A DNA stretch of 64,000 nt from Typha latifolia (GCA_019914945.1 CM034100.1:137209-201208), one strand, 5' to 3'; positions 1 through 14,596 are shown, counted from the stretch's first letter. Program-made: numbers and translations. Notes: a model not told the origin generated them from the letters alone.

Positions 1-588
1 GGAAGGCCAGTTGGTTGGTTAATCTATCTACATCCATGTCAGTGTTATTGATTGAATCTTGAGAGTCCTTCCTGACAAAGAGGAGGTTACAAGAATCATT
101 AGTGAAGGAGAAAAATGTTTGTTGGGGAAAAGTAGGTAACATTTGGAATAGTTACTTTAGAATAACGAAATCTGAATAAAGAAGTTGGTTTAATGTTATC
201 TAGGCCTTTTGGATAATAACATCTAGCCATTGAACACAACTCACCCATGGCCATTATTGTCCCATCTTCAGTTTCTGCAAATCTTATTTCTTACTTTGTA
301 AGGAACAATTGAACATTATTAAAAAGGGTCACATCATCAGCTGTACGTTTAGAATATATAGAATATTTTTGTCTCAGGGGTTTCCCTTTTGAACATAATT
401 CCTTTTGCAGTGATTTGAGTATGGCGACAATTGTTTATATCTTTATATTAAATTAAACCTAGCACAATATGTAAAATAATGAACAGCACAATCCATTTTT
501 GATATCATTAATATATTTTATTTTTCTGATTCACAGTTGAGTGCCTTTAGACTCTACAGCAACTTTGAATAATAGTAGTACTTTGTAG
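1..588 (+). other. Intronic sequence of the SKI2-like gene
   Basis: AT-rich sequence without a recognisable exon. It precedes an exon that begins in the middle of the helicase core, so it is best read as the intron left of that exon. The first exons of the gene lie outside the window. I see no SKI2 coding block here. Confidence 0.6.
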
Positions 589-3500
589 GTCCCAAACACT
601 GTTGAATTTGCGGACTGGATTGGTCGGACTAAACAGAAGAAAATCCGTGTGACAGGGTAGGTGTCAGTTTTTTTATTGGCATATAATTTTTGGTCATCTG
701 AATCATATCATTAGTGTGCTGTTAAAACTTAAGACTGATTTCTTGTGTTTTGTTTTCCTTACAAGCTCTTCTGCTTAGAGGAAAGTAACAGGCATCGTTC
801 TTCTCTTGTCTTATTTGTCACCTTTTCCTTAAATAATGTTGGTCTTATGTTGCTTACCAGGACTACCAGAAGACCTGTGCCTCTTGAGCATTGCTTGTTC
901 TATTCTGGAGAGTTGTACAAAATATGTGAGAATGATAAATTCCTTTCTCAAGGTTTTACAGCAGCCAAAGAGGCTTACAAGAAGAAAAATTCGAGCTTGG
1001 TTGGAGGAAAATCTGGTTTAAAGATAGGGCACCAGATCTCCCATAGTGCAACCCAAGTAAGGCAACCTGATAATTCTAGCCGGGGGAGAGGACAGAATCA
1101 CAAAGGACCCAAACATCAAATTGTTGGCTCAGGAACTTCTGGGGTTTATCAAAATAGTGCAGGACCAAGGAGATCAGAGTCTTCTTTCTGGTTGCTTCTT
1201 GTTAATAATCTTTCAAAGAAGTCTCTTTTGCCTGTATGTAAGGATGATACCTTTTTCATTATTGACCTAGTAATGAGATCCTTTGGTAGTTTGATTTATA
1301 AAGTTCTGCATTCTTTGTTTTTTTATAAATCTAGTTCTAACTCCACTGATTTATTGAAATAAAATAAGATCTGTTTATTTTCTTTAGGCTCTAGTACTAT
1401 GATAGTATGATCAAAAGTAGCCAAACCCAAATAGTTCAGACCTAAGGCTTGGTTTATTGTTGTTATACAATAATAACCAATGCCTATTGCAGATGGTTTA
1501 TGCTTTGATCTGAAATGATTCTTATCTTTCTGATCTAGAATGAATATCATCCTGCTGATTTGAAAGTTTCTATTCCATTTGATATGTTTTTTCTTTTTAT
1601 TCAGTATATTTCTGCAATTTCCTTGGTTAAGTAATGCCATTATCAAGTGTCTGCCCCTTGCTACCATATTCTGATTCATTTTTCTTTGTTTTGAGGGAAT
1701 TGTTACTTTGCTACATTAAGGATTATGGACCGGTATGTCTGATGACACTGTTCTCCTCATTAACTAGATGGTGGCTGTATTACTCTTTAGGATCGTTTTT
1801 ATTATTTGAGAGATATCCTTCCTTTGTGTAAACATTGTAAATGTAAAATACAGCCTGATATGACTTATTTGCAATATATTGGTTGCTGAGGCTAGTATCC
1901 TTTTTTGTCTACATTTCTCATTTCTTAACATATTTAATTTTCTTGTGTGATCCTCATTTCAGGTTGTTATTTTCTGCTTCTCAAAGGTCCGCTGTGATAA
2001 ATCAGCAGACAGCATGTATACGACTGACCTCACAACTAGTCCTGAAAAAAGTGAAATCCGTGTCTTCTGTGACAAGGCTTTTTCACGCCTAAAAGGATCT
2101 GACAGGAAGCTTCCACAAGTAATCTAGCAGCAGTTAAATTTATGAGGTCATTAGTGTAAGTTGCTTTGAACAACTTCAGTATCATGGCTCTCTTTTGCAG
2201 GTTGTTAGAATCCAAGGCCTACTAAGAAGAGGTATTGCTGTTCACCATGCTGGGCTTCTTCCAATTGTGAAGGAAGTTGTTGAGATGCTCTTTTGTCGTG
2301 GTGTCATCAAGGTTGTCTCCTTCTGGCAATTGTTCTAGTTTGTTTCCTTCTGTGCTTCTAGATTATTAATTAATGATTGATTGTACTTACAATTAAAAGG
2401 CTGCAGATGGGAGTTTTTTTTTTAATCTTATTCATAGTTTTAGTTAGCATTAGCAATTGACTCAGGTTAGATGAGTTTGTGTCAAATTCACCACGCGTTG
2501 GCAAGCCAACTTGAATACAAGCTGTTAAATAAACATGTTGGATCTTTGAACATGAACATGCATATGACTCATTTATTACATGGGTTATACAACTAATCCT
2601 CTTAACCTGCACAACTCAATTTACCATATAATCCTGTTGTATTAAGACATATCAAACTGGATACAGCCTGAAAACAATCTAAACATGACATGAACATGGA
2701 CATTTTAATTTATATGGGTTGAACTAGGTCAAGCGGGTGATAATAGAAACACAAACACAACCTGTTTAATGTTCATGTTGTACGAGTCGATCCCACTATG
2801 AATCTGTTTTTTTTTTTACTAAGCCCAAACTCGTTTAGAGACTTTGGGTCTTGTGTCAGGTTAAGATGTCCTATTGAAATTAGTTTTAGCAATTTTGGAG
2901 ACTGATAAATACCATACTATTATTTATATGCTGATACTACAGCTTCAGTTATTCTTTACTGTAAAAGGAACAAAAAGATTATCTGTTGGAGTATAACTTT
3001 TATTCTGTTTCCAAGAATGTTTCGGGTGATGCAAATTGTATATAATTGTACTTGTCCATCTCATATCATAATGATGTAATAAGGGGAAATTTTATCAGAT
3101 ATAGTCCCCATGTCCTTTCCCTCCAGACCTTCTTGAGCACCTTACCGATGCCTCAATTAAGAACAGTATTAAGACAGAATCAGTTGCCTATCTTAAGCTA
3201 GGGACTTCCTGTAATTTGATCTTCTGAATCTTACTGTTTATCAAACTTCTCTAAAGGAAGCATTCTTTCTCTCAATACATCAATTTTGTGTAGCAAATGT
3301 ATGAACATCATACTCAGATAAATTCTTGCAATTAATCTATCTAAGAATTACTTTTTTCTCTACTATCTCTTTTCCAACCTTCCTCCTCAGTATGTGTTTG
3401 TGTGGTAAGTGTACAATCTTTTGTAGTGGATAAAATTGTCAATATGGTTTAACTTTTATGACATTTAGTGTAATCATTGTAGGTACTCTTCTCCACTGAA

Positions 3501-6500
3501 ACATTTGCCATGGGAGTCAATGCCCCGGCAAGGACAGTGAGTTTTTCTATCTAATATTCTTCCCTTGGTTAAAGGAGTACTGATTTCATGTCACTTTCAT
3601 GAGTACTCACTATGGATAACTGGCTTACAACTAATACTAACAAGAACTGCATCTCTGGCCTAATTGAGTTTCTAAATTTCAAATAGGTTGCCTTTGATGC
3701 TTTAAGAAAGTTTGACGGCAAGGAATTTAGGAAGTTGCTTCCAGGAGAATATATTCAAATGGCTGGTCGTGCTGGCAGGAGAGGTCTGGATAAGATTGGT
3801 ACAGTCATTGTCATGTGTCGTGATGAAATTCCTGAGGAGAGCGACTTGAAGAATGTAATTGTTGGAAAACCCACTCGACTTGAGTCTCAGTTTCGACTGA
3901 CTTACACCATGATATTACATCTCCTTCGTGTTGAAGAACTGAAGGTACTGGAATGGGCAAAGTATAATATTTAAGTTTAGGCCATGGCTTGCTTTGTGTT
4001 TATGGACTTTTGTCTACACTGTATAATCCAACTGTTCAGTTGTAGGTGACAGAATTATTGTCTAACCACATTAATCATCTTCCTTGGTTTGCTGCTAATG
4101 AACAGTCATTATTGCTGTTCATTCCTTTGCCAGAGCAGCTGGTACCTGTCATATGCTTATTAGGCTTGTTCTGCGCTTCTGCAGGACAGCGTTTTTGAAT
4201 AGCTGCATGGTTTAAGTTATATTCTTTCTGCAGTCATATTCCATATCTCTCTTATGTGTCTTTTCAATATTACAGAAGGAAAATGATTGTGAGGTTTGAG
4301 AGCTTTGCAGGTTGCCTGATCTGCATAAAATTTGAATTGAGGGAGACAAATTCATATTTATGCTCTGAATTTCTTTAAGCATCCAGTTGTGAGTGTTATT
4401 CCATAAATTTGACTTTCTTAGGCTAATGTAAAAGATAAGTAAAAAAGATATTTCGTGATACCTTCAAAAGAGTGACAATTTATGTCTGAATTTGTACTTG
4501 TTTGTGCTCTGCATTTCAAGAGAGAATATAAGTTGTTAAAGTTAGCCTAAGGATACCTTAATTTATTGTCTTGCTTGTTGTTTCTTTTGCAATATAATTT
4601 CTTTTCTGATTTTATTAGTTCAGGTCTATCTCCAATATGTCTGGTCTACTGGAGAGGCTGTATCTATCGTGCCTCACCTCCCAAGTAGGTGTCTGATGGT
4701 GCGTCTTTCTTCATAGAGTTGGACTGACAGCAGAGTAAGCATATAGATATATACTCCATCGTTGGTCCAACAGAAGGAATTTCCCACTGTCTGATAATTT
4801 CATCAGCCTTTCCAGTGGAATGATATAGAAGATATTGACTCATTTAGTAAAGTTCATATTGCTAGACTTAGTCTTCATGTCGTCAATATTAATTCAAAAT
4901 TTTATTTGAGAAATTTAATTGATAGGACTTGTGTTGTAGGTGGAGGACATGCTGAAGAGAAGTTTTGCTGAATTCCATGCTCAGAAGAACTTACCCGAAA
5001 AGGAGAGACTTCTTCTGCAAAAGCTACGCCAACCTACTAAAACTATTGAGTAAGTTGCATTATGTGATATTCCTCTAGACTTGATTAAGATGCATTCTAA
5101 ATTTATAATTATGGACTAGATGCTTATGGCTCCATTTACTTCAGTGGCGATTAATTTTGTCTGGAGGTGGAATACATTTTGTTAATCAAATTCTTCTTAT
5201 GTTTAACAATTTAAGTATTTAATGGCAAAAGTAAGCAATCAGCTACCAACGGTTTCGTCTTTGTTAGGAAAGAAATTGACGGGTACTCTGGCTGGTCGGC
5301 AAATATTGTTCAAGATCAAATTAACTATACTTGGAATCTGGACATGATATCTAGATGTATCATTCTTTAGTAATAATCATATAATACTGGGTTACTAAAA
5401 TGATTGAAAAGAAAGACCTTTTGACTGTATCTATTTCCAAAGTGTCAACCGCCTCTTGTTTTGACAGGTTTCAGTGGTCATATTTAGATGAGACCTGCAA
5501 CATTTTTTATTAGATGTGAATTCTTGCCCATTGGATGGTCCTCTCTTAGGAAGTTCTCAACTAGAAGAATTGGCACCAAGTGCCTTTTTAGATGCGTCCA
5601 TATAGTTTATTTAATATTTAAGTTATATTGAATCTTATCTTCCAGCTAAAAGAATTATAATAATTATTAGTGGCAATACAGAAGGCATATAACTAACATA
5701 TGGTTCATACAAGTTTTACTACTATTATAGAGATTGTGATATTACAAGCTTATCATCTCAACTTCTATAGTGTCTCAACTCTTAAGACCTACTTTATACG
5801 TGGCAGATGCATAAAAGGTGAGCCTTCTATTGAGGAATACTATGGTTTGCTGTTGGAAGCTGAGACATGCAGGGAACAGATATCAGAGGCAGTCATGCAG
5901 TCACACTCTGCACAGCAATTTCTTTCACCTGGAAGGGTTGTCATCGTTAAATCAAAATCAGTAAGTTATATACAGGTGTATAATTTCCCTGCTTAACAAA
6001 GCTCTATTGTACATGAGTTTTCTGTTCAATAGCAGTATATATTCTACAATAGAGACTAGCTAAAGCAACCCCAAGTAACTCCAAATTAGAGTCTCCTTTT
6101 GTTGTTTTGTTCATCATCATGAAGTGGCGATTTTCTTATTGTATGGTTACGACCTCAGCTATGGAAAGTATATGTTTCCAAAAAAGTTTTGACAGAATAA
6201 ATCATCAATATTAATTTTGGAAACTTATCGTAGTACTAATTGAGCGCTCCTGTTTTAGATTAGTTACCTTTATTTTTCTTGGATTGTTTGTATTTTCTAT
6301 GTCATCGATGAGAAATGAGAATTTCAACTTTGGAGGTGTATCTTCTTTTTGAAAAATTGTATTATGCAAATCATTATCCTCAATTTGTCATGTATATGAG
6401 GTCATTTGTGATCTTGAATTCATAACATCGTTCTTCTGAGACCTGACTGCTGTCTATGCTGTTTGAATGTATTGACAGGCTGATGATCATTTACTTGGCG

Positions 6501-9165
6501 TTATCCTTAAATCTCCATCTGCTACATATAAAGAGTATATTGTTTTAGTAGCGATAACTGACAGTACTTCATCCATGCAACCCCCCTCTGTTTCCTCCAA
6601 TAGAGTACAAGAAAAAGAAAGTGACAACTTCCAGCAAGGTTATTTTGTTGTTCCAAAAGGAAAACGCGGAATGGATGATGAGTACTTCTCATCTGCCAGT
6701 TCGCGCAAAGGATCTGGTGCTGTTAATATAAAGCTTCCTTACAGTGGGATTGCTGCAGGGTTGAGCTATGAAGTTATAGCAATAGAAATTAAAGAAATTG
6801 TGAGTATTTGTCAATGCAAAATAAAAATCGATCAAGTCCGACTTCTCGAGGATCCAAGCAACACTGCTTACTCAAAAACTGTTCAGCAGCTTATTGAGAA
6901 GAAACCAGATGGAAGTAAATATCCACCTGCTTTAGATGCAGTAAAAGGTATGGATTTTTCCACCTTGAAAGTTGAAACATTAAGGCATGACCACTAGATC
7001 TTTTCCTTTATTCTGTACTCCAATTTTATGCCTTCCAGATCTCAAAATGAAAGATATCTTTATTGTTGAGAAGTACCGTGCATATAACATGCTGTTGCAA
7101 AGACTGACTGAAAACAAATGCCATGGATGTATAAAACTGAAGGAGCACATTGTGTTGATTAAGGAACAAATGAAGCAGAAAGAAGAAGTTAATGCTTTAA
7201 AGTTTCAAATGTCAGATGAGGCACTTCAACAAATGCCAGACTTTCAAGGCCGAGTAAGTCTGTAATTTATTATTCTTGTTTGTTGTTTCATTGGTAATAA
7301 AACTTTGGTAGTTTGGATAGTATTCCATTTGTTTGAGATCAGAAATAGATTCAATATTGGTCGCAGCTCACAAGGATATAATAGTACTGCTGATGTACCA
7401 AGATCCTAACCTAAATGCCCTAGAGGCCTATAGGCTTAGAAGTAACCCATGTCTGTTTATCATGTAATTGAATTGGGAAGTGGTACAGCAGCAGGGCTCT
7501 GAAACCTGCATCCACACGAACTGTGGATGTTGATTTCACAAGGATCCGTTTTTCAAGTTTTGTGAAATTATAGACAATGAATGTGATTAAGTTTTGTTTG
7601 ATCTCAGATGCAGATTTTCTACTTGTTTATAGTAAGATTGTTCACTTAATATCCCTCTCCTTTTTCCTCATGCAGATTGATGTGTTGAAGGAGATCCATT
7701 GTGTTGACTCGGATCTTGTTGTCCAACTTAAGGGTCGAGTGGCCTGTGAAATGAACTCTGGTGAGGAGCTGATATGCACGGAATGCTTGTTTGAGAACCA
7801 ATTGGATGACCTGGAACCTGAAGAAGTTGTGGCCATCATGTCTGCACTTGTTTTTCAGCAGAACAACGCCTCGGAACCATCTCTTACTCCAAAGCTGGCA
7901 CAGGCTAAACAGAGGTAACATCCTGCTAATGTGATTTCTACTTGTTACGTCATATGATATTATAGTGTTCTGATGCTTTGATTTGGAAAAAAATATTTAA
8001 TTAATGGCTGAAGAATTACTCTAGATTGGCAAGGGGCTCTTAGGGAGTTCCTTTTGTTGACCTCACTTGACGTCAACAGTCAAGATGCGGCTTAATCAAA
8101 TGAATTAGTACCTTGATCATTCAGCAATTTAATACCAGATTTTCACATTTGCGTTCCTGAATTGTGAAACTATTCCTTGCTTCTCTGAAGATGGTTATCC
8201 TTGCAATTATTCAATGAAAAGAAATGAAAATTGTAGGTACTCATATGTGCTTGATGAATGTTACTATTTTTCTTGAGCCGAGTGCTTAGAAGCTGGAGAA
8301 TATTTGAGAACAAATATTGGTGCATAAGATATATCCATTAGTTATTCAAAAAAGAAGATATATTCATTAATAGATTATCTGAGATTTGTCTGCTTCCCTT
8401 ATTTTTATTCAGTCCCCCTGTAAAGAAGAGAACCTTGCAACATTTCTGTAATTATGTTTCTCAGATTAGTACTGTTTTAGACAATCCATGTCCAGAAACT
8501 TTTTGGATTCAATTAGAACTTTATTTCTGTGTTGCTACTGGAGCCATTGCCATCAGCTTGGTGTTTATGTTGGTTGGGCTGAAAATTACATTTCTTGGTT
8601 ATATGATATTTGGTATTAATGTCAGTTCAGTAGTAACCATCCTTAGTTCTTACATGTTAGAAGATATAAAGACTAGCATTTAAGACAGTCCTCTGTTTTT
8701 TATTGTTCATCATGATAACCATGCGTTCTTATTGGAGATCTTTTGCATTAGGTTGTATGATACAGCAATTAAACTGGGAGTGCTCCAAGCGCAACTCAAA
8801 GTAGCTGTAGATCCTGAGGAGTATGCACGAGATAATCTCAAATTTGGCCTTGTTGAAGTCGTCTATGAATGGGCAAAGGTTTGTGCTTGTATACTGAAAG
8901 CAATCTCACTAGAAGCTAGTTCCTCTAATACTCTTTTTTGTTATCCATTCAGGGAACTCCATTTGCAGATATTTGCGAGCTAACAGATGTATCAGAAGGG
9001 ATAATTGTTAGGACTATTGTACGACTTGATGAAACTTGTCGTGAATTCAGGAATGCAGCTTCAATTATGGGCAACTCTGCACTGTATAAGAAGATGGAGA
9101 CTGCATCTAATGCTATCAAGCGTGATATTGTTTTTGCAGCTAGTTTGTATGTTACAGGAGTTTGA
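589..9165 (+). CDS. SKI2: SKI2-type DExH-box RNA helicase (3' part of gene)
   Basis: Probable helicase subunit of the cytoplasmic SKI complex, which feeds mRNA to the exosome for 3'-5' decay. Exons: 589-656, 861-1233, 1963-2118, 2201-2311, 3483-3536, 3687-3944, 4940-5049, 5807-5960, 6479-6947, 7039-7253, 7676-7914, 8752-8878, 8953-9165, giving 848 codons plus stop. Visible landmarks are [20 protein letters not shown] after motif [11 protein letters not shown] (motif IV region), [21 protein letters not shown] (motif V) and [12 protein letters not shown] (motif VI). A Ski2/Mtr4 arch insertion and the C-terminal helical domain ending in AASLYVTGV follow. The DExH/Walker motifs and about 500 N-terminal residues are off the window. 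A variable Gly/Ser/Lys-rich linker of about 70 residues lies in exon 861-1233. The order and wording match remembered Arabidopsis SKI2 (DExH11) closely. MTR4/HEN2 are less likely because of the linker and the exact C-terminus. Confidence 0.93.
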
Positions 9166-10014
9166 TTCCATCTTTAACTCGGCAATTTCTTTCCTACATT
9201 TTTCTCAAAGCCTTGCAGTTGGTAGAAATAGAAATTGGTGCAGATTAATTATGGTTTGGCAAGCTGTACTGCATGATGTTATATTCTTGAAATCATTTCA
9301 CTACAAGGCTCGAGCAATCAGTAGGTCAGGTCGTCCTGAAAGGTCCCTGTTTGTAATCTTTCTGTCAAAGCGGAACTAGTTATCTTGACTTTTCAGGTGT
9401 ATATTATTAATTTTTCCTAGGTTAAAAGTTTCCAAATCGATATGAACCATAATTCTGAAACAAATTAATGATCTGCAATATAATGGACAGCCTAGTAGTC
9501 AGACATCTACAACCTCAGTGAACTTGTAGGGTTGCAGTCTTGCAGATATCTGAAGCCCGGTTGGTCACTGAGTAATTACTGTTTCTATGTGTTAGTTGAT
9601 ACTCACTCAGGTATGATGATGCTAACGGTTTTAGTTATATATTTGCATGCTGAGCTCACCTTTTCTTTTATGGCCTTCAGGCAATAAGATTGGAAAAGCT
9701 GATGTATATCAATTATCCTTTGTAATTTCTTTTGGCTTTCAGATAACAGCTTGATGTGAAAGAAAAAAAAAAAAAAAACGAAACGCAATAAGTGGCAGGC
9801 AGGCAGGCAAGTATACATTTGTGAAGCAGGTTTCGTGATATTTTCAAGGATGTAAACCATCTCCAGGAACAAGCAGCATTTGACAGCTGGCGGTGTGACT
9901 TGTCAAGGATAGTAGAGTCCTGGCTAAGTTAGGAATACCTTTCGTGGTTCAAGGTTTTCCTGGGATTTTTTTTGGTGAAATGCCCGTGATAATAGTGTAA
10001 GAGGATCAAGTTAG

Positions 10015-10059
<45 letters not shown>

Positions 10060-11227
10060 TATTCATTTTAAAAATTTTGTATTCGGTGGTGGTGTTTGTG
10101 TTTATTTTATTTTATTTTAACTAAACTCTGTATCCGTAAATTGTTTGTCTGGCAATAGTGTTTTATTCTGATCGCGATTCGCATTGATCCGGACAGCAGT
10201 TTGCAAATGGCCGGTAACTAGAATTATCCTATAGCTATAGAAATGACAACTCATGTCTGCTAGACCTTATTTGATGGTCAACAATTTGCAAGCTCATTCG
10301 TATTGGATCATTTCCCTACAAAACAAAGGATGTTAGCTCATTCGGGTCTACATTCTTTTACCTCCCGGCGATTCGATCTGGTTGAACTCGCTTAACATGC
10401 ACCGATGCGGCGTAGATGAAAGTCCGATGTGATGTGATCATCTGCTGTGGCTTTAAGACCTTGTTAATGTTGTCTAATAAAATCTTTCTAGTTGACCTTC
10501 GTCCTCTCCCATTGAGTCATTCTGTCAAACACTAGAGGGGGGTCACGTGCCAGTGGATAGAGAGAGAGAGAGAGATAGATAGGCGAGCAGTCCAAGCTCA
10601 AATCCGCACTCACTCACCAATCCACGAGGTTCTTTCCTTTCGGCACGGTATGGAATATGAATCCCATCTTATCCTCTTCCTCCTCGCGCTCCCTTTTTTT
10701 AGTTTCTCGGCATATCCTATTCTTCTTCTGTTCAATCGGTTCTTCCTATGCTCATCTAGTCGTGAATGCCGTCTTTGCGTTTCCCACCCACTTCCTTTAC
10801 TTCCTCAGTATGAGAACATGCTTGGATTTTGTATAATGTGATGACAGTTCAATTTTCTTTTCTTTTCTTTTCTTTTCTTTTTAAGAAAGTTGGCGGGATC
10901 ATTATGTTGTTCGACTGGACACACTATAGGAATCATACATCATGTAGAAGAAAAAAAACAACTTAATATTTTCATTTTTGTGACCTTTTGCTCGTATGCT
11001 TGGTGAGCGTGCTCAATTAAATCTTGCATGTGTACTTTTCTTGTCTACGTTTGATGGTTGTCCGATATGAACAGAAGATTGTAATGTTACAACGTCTCGT
11101 TTATCAATTTCAATGCTTGGTCGGCTCATTTTTTATATGGGATTTAGGTGTTACAGAAGAACTTCCTGGACGTTTTGCTACGTAATTTTGGCAATTTCAA
11201 GAAGGAAACTGTTTTTCTTTTACTTCC
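9166..11227. other. SKI2 3' UTR and OTU-gene upstream region
   Basis: The first part is the likely 3' UTR of the helicase gene. A (TA)n tract lies at 10017-10056 and a (GA)n-rich purine stretch near 10559-10576. A plausible untranslated first exon of the OTU gene ends near 10648 (CACG followed by GTATGG), and a second could start after TTACAG near 11156. Both are inferred only from splice-like signals. No protein-coding gene was recognised. Confidence 0.45.
10017..10056. repeat. (TA)n microsatellite
   Basis: Uninterrupted TA dinucleotide run of about 40 bp downstream of the helicase gene; likely length-polymorphic. Confidence 0.95.
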
Positions 11228-13806
11228 ATGGCGAGCAGCTGCAAACCTTCGAATGGTACTTTCCTCACTGCCCCTCTTTTTGTGAAATATATCAATCGAC
11301 AATTCCTTGATCTTTCTTCTTCTTATTTGGTTGTAGAGGTTCTCCTTCAACAGCTGAGAGATGGAACTGCTAAGTTTGAGCTCCTCAACTTGCCAAACTT
11401 TGCAACTTCAAATGACCCTCCCATGTTCGCCAGAATCAGCTCCTCACTGTATGCTTTTTCTTTCCTTTTAATTTATTTATTTTCTTCCCAAGTTTTTTGC
11501 AAGGTCTTGAATGTATGAAAATATGAAAGAAATGGACCATTTCACTTGCTGTATTCACTTTGAAATTAAGGAGTGGGAAATCAGCAGCAATGAAGAAAGT
11601 GGAGCATTATTCAGTTCAGAAGGTGACAGGTGATGGCCGTTGCATGTTTCGAGCCTTGGTAAATTAATGGATACTTTGGATAGTACTCTAGTTTGTTTTT
11701 GCATGCTGTTGTTTCGTGAGAAACTAAGAATTTATTTCTCCTTGAACCTCAAAATCATACTTACAGGTAAAAGGAATGGCAAAGGGCAGAGGAATTACAT
11801 TGACCCCGATGGAAGAGAGAGATGATGCAGGTAGGCTGGATCTGTAAGATCATCTTTGTTTAGTTTTCTAGCATATAAGTTTTTGTTTCTCAGATTTTAT
11901 GTTTGCTATCATCGGTATCCTGGCATATAATGTTATGCTCATCTCTAAAATTTGAAGTTGGTTGGAGATATATATATATATATATATATATGTTAAGGCT
12001 GTAGAAATTTGGTACAGATAGCAGTGAAAAATATGTTAGTGTGTATTCTCACACCTATAGATTAAACACATACGGTTATACTAAAATAATGAATCCTATG
12101 AATAAGGATGTCCATTGGAAGCATCTCTCTTACTTATGATGATAAAATCATTTTATATGCTTATCTTGTTTATCTTTCAGCATTCTTCCGTCTTTGTTTT
12201 TATTATGGCTTATTTCCTTTATGTATAACTAAAATAGAAGTCAATCAAGCACCAATTTTAAGCTGGTTGAAATCCAATCTGTACATGATCAAGCAGAAGC
12301 TTCAATTTGACCTTAACTATAGTACATAATTAAAAAAATGGACAATGTTTATTATTCAACAGGGATATTCTTAAACTGCATTTCATTGTTATTATTATTA
12401 TTAACATTAGTTGTTCTTATGAATTTTCAGAATTAGGAGTTTCAAGTTCCCTCATGGGGTTGTCCATATGTGGTGTAAATCCAGATGGATAACGAAATTT
12501 CTCTTTCTTTTTTCTAGTCAAAATCTGCATTAACTGTAGTCATTGGTTTAAATTCTTGATTCATGAAAGTGAGCTGCTTCCATTTCCGATTCTTCAATTA
12601 TACTTCAACATGTTGACTTTTCTAATCTTCTTGATGTATTATTACTGTGATTCTCAAGATGATTTGCGGATGGCTGTCAAAGAAGTTATATGTGACAGTG
12701 AAACAGAAAGAGTTAAGTATGAAGAAGCATTAATAGCAATTACAGTGGAAGAGTCTTTGAAACGGTGAGCTCCTCTGCAGCTATGGGTGAGTTATAGATG
12801 GTCCAAAGATATGTATCTAAACTAGAAGTTAACTATTACCTACTATTTCGTAGCTATTGCCAGCGGATTAGACGATCTGACTTTTGGGGAGGCGAGTCAG
12901 AACTATTGGTAACTGTTCTTACAATTTGCACAGTTGTTTAAATTATGTTGTGAGACAAATTATGTATCAACTACAGGATATCCTATATATGTGTTTTTCT
13001 GTACAGAGACTTTGACATAGCTTGATTTATATCTGTGGTTATCTTCTGATATTTTTACAGGCAATAGAACTGTCTTTCAATAGGTGAGTATTTTAGACAA
13101 AAGTATTTAAACTAGTATGTCGAATTTTCATTTGTAGACTTTCTCCTGCGTTCTGACCTGGTTGATTTAAGCCTCAAATGTTGTTTTTCCTTTTTCATGT
13201 TTTGGAACTTTTGAATTCCTCGTGATGGATGTATGTTTCTCTAAATAGATTTGAATAGTAATACAACTATCTCTATACAGGTATTTCTATATCTTGGTTG
13301 GTTGAATCTAATTTCTGACATTTGAATACATTTCAGGTGTTGTCAAAGTTGTGCCACCAGCCAATCACTGTGTATATACCAGAGCATGAAGTAAGTTACC
13401 AGTTTCATTTGGAGGTTTTAGATTCCTCTGGAGATGTTTACAGAATTTAATATATTCATTATGTTTCATTGTCATCCATATTGTTTACTTAGTAGAAAAC
13501 AGTTTCAGTTTCATTTATCAAGCTTCACACTATGAGCACAATAGATCAAGGGAGTTGAGAATTCTTTTTTCTCATAGTCATCGGCGGTCACTCTCTAGGC
13601 AAACTGGCATTCCAGATGCTTCCGATTATATCATCTTATTAAGTGAAGTTTGTTCATGACAGCATACTGGAGGAGGATGGAGCAACGGATTTATACCTAT
13701 TGCCGAATATGGATCTGAATTTGCAAAGGGCTCAAGAAAAGTGAAGAAGAGGGTGCCAGTCAGACTGTTATATAGTGGGAAGAACCACTACGATTTACTT
13801 GTTTGA
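11228..13806 (+). CDS. OTU-family deubiquitinating cysteine protease
   Basis: Predicted 216-aa ovarian-tumour (OTU) deubiquitinase that cleaves ubiquitin chains. Exons: 11228-11255, 11337-11448, 11571-11658, 11767-11830, 12659-12764, 12854-12908, 13337-13390, 13663-13806; phases agree throughout. The catalytic block VTGDGRCMFRAL carries Asp68 and nucleophile Cys71, and the C-terminal GKNHYDLLV carries the catalytic His211. The block RMAVKEVICDSE and the stretch SDFWGGESELLVLSKLCHQP are typical of the plant OTU3/OTU4 group, which I infer as its subgroup. The protein is short, with no long N-terminal targeting region. Start ATG 11228 was chosen because exon 1 (MASSCKPSN) joins in frame to VLLQQLRDGTAKFELL. 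A downstream start within exon 2 cannot be excluded. Confidence 0.88.
11970..11992. repeat. (TA)n microsatellite in OTU intron 4
   Basis: Short TA/AT dinucleotide run within the large intron between exons 11767-11830 and 12659-12764. Confidence 0.8.
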
Positions 13807-14540
13807 ATTTTGGAACTTCATGGAATTTTATATGCTTGGTGACAGTAATGACCAAGTTCGATTTGAAGTGAGTGTACCAAATAACTTTCTGTGGGCTGTT
13901 TAATTTTACTGAGACATCTGCACAGGTGTTGATTTTGATTTCAACTGGAGAAAAAGTTGTATGAATGGTTCTAGTCCTTCTAACTGGTATGTACTAGGAA
14001 CTGTTTATAACATAGGTTTACGTTTAACTGATATGATTGAAGCTTCCCCCCCCTGCGCCACTGCGATAGATGCAGCTATTTGCTTCAAAAAACACTTAAC
14101 TTCGGGAAGTCTTATCATTGTTGTATATATGCTTTCAGGTATATAAATACGTAAGAATGTATCGAGTGATACATTTTTTTTTTTAATCTTCATCTTATAT
14201 TCGTACTAAAAATTTGGGGTGCTTGCTGATCTGGGGATTAGTAGGTAGTTGGTCACAACATCATGACATATATAATTCTTTAGCATCACGAGGCAAATTC
14301 CGTCTTCCAACAAAATAGAATCCTTTTTTTTTTCCGTTTGTAGACATAATGCCCAGATAAGATTGGGTTTATTATCTCATTCATGCACCTCCCATTTGCT
14401 GCCTTGATACTTTTGCCACTGAACTATCTTGTTGTTTACGCTAATAAAAGAAAAGGAGAAAAGAATAAAAAGTTATGCTTATAAATCAAGGAGGTGCAAG
14501 TGCTGAAGCAGTCATGGCTGTCGAAACTCTAATAAACGAC

Positions 14541-14596
<56 letters not shown>

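Noticed and set aside
8435..8683. Hydrophobic 82-codon frame resembling a membrane peptide
   Set aside because: Lies wholly within the SKI2 intron between exons ending at 7914 and starting at 8752; no splice need and no homologue recognised.
10017..10056. (TA)n tract as an origin or matrix attachment site
   Set aside because: Simple dinucleotide repeats are common in plant DNA; nothing else supports a special role.
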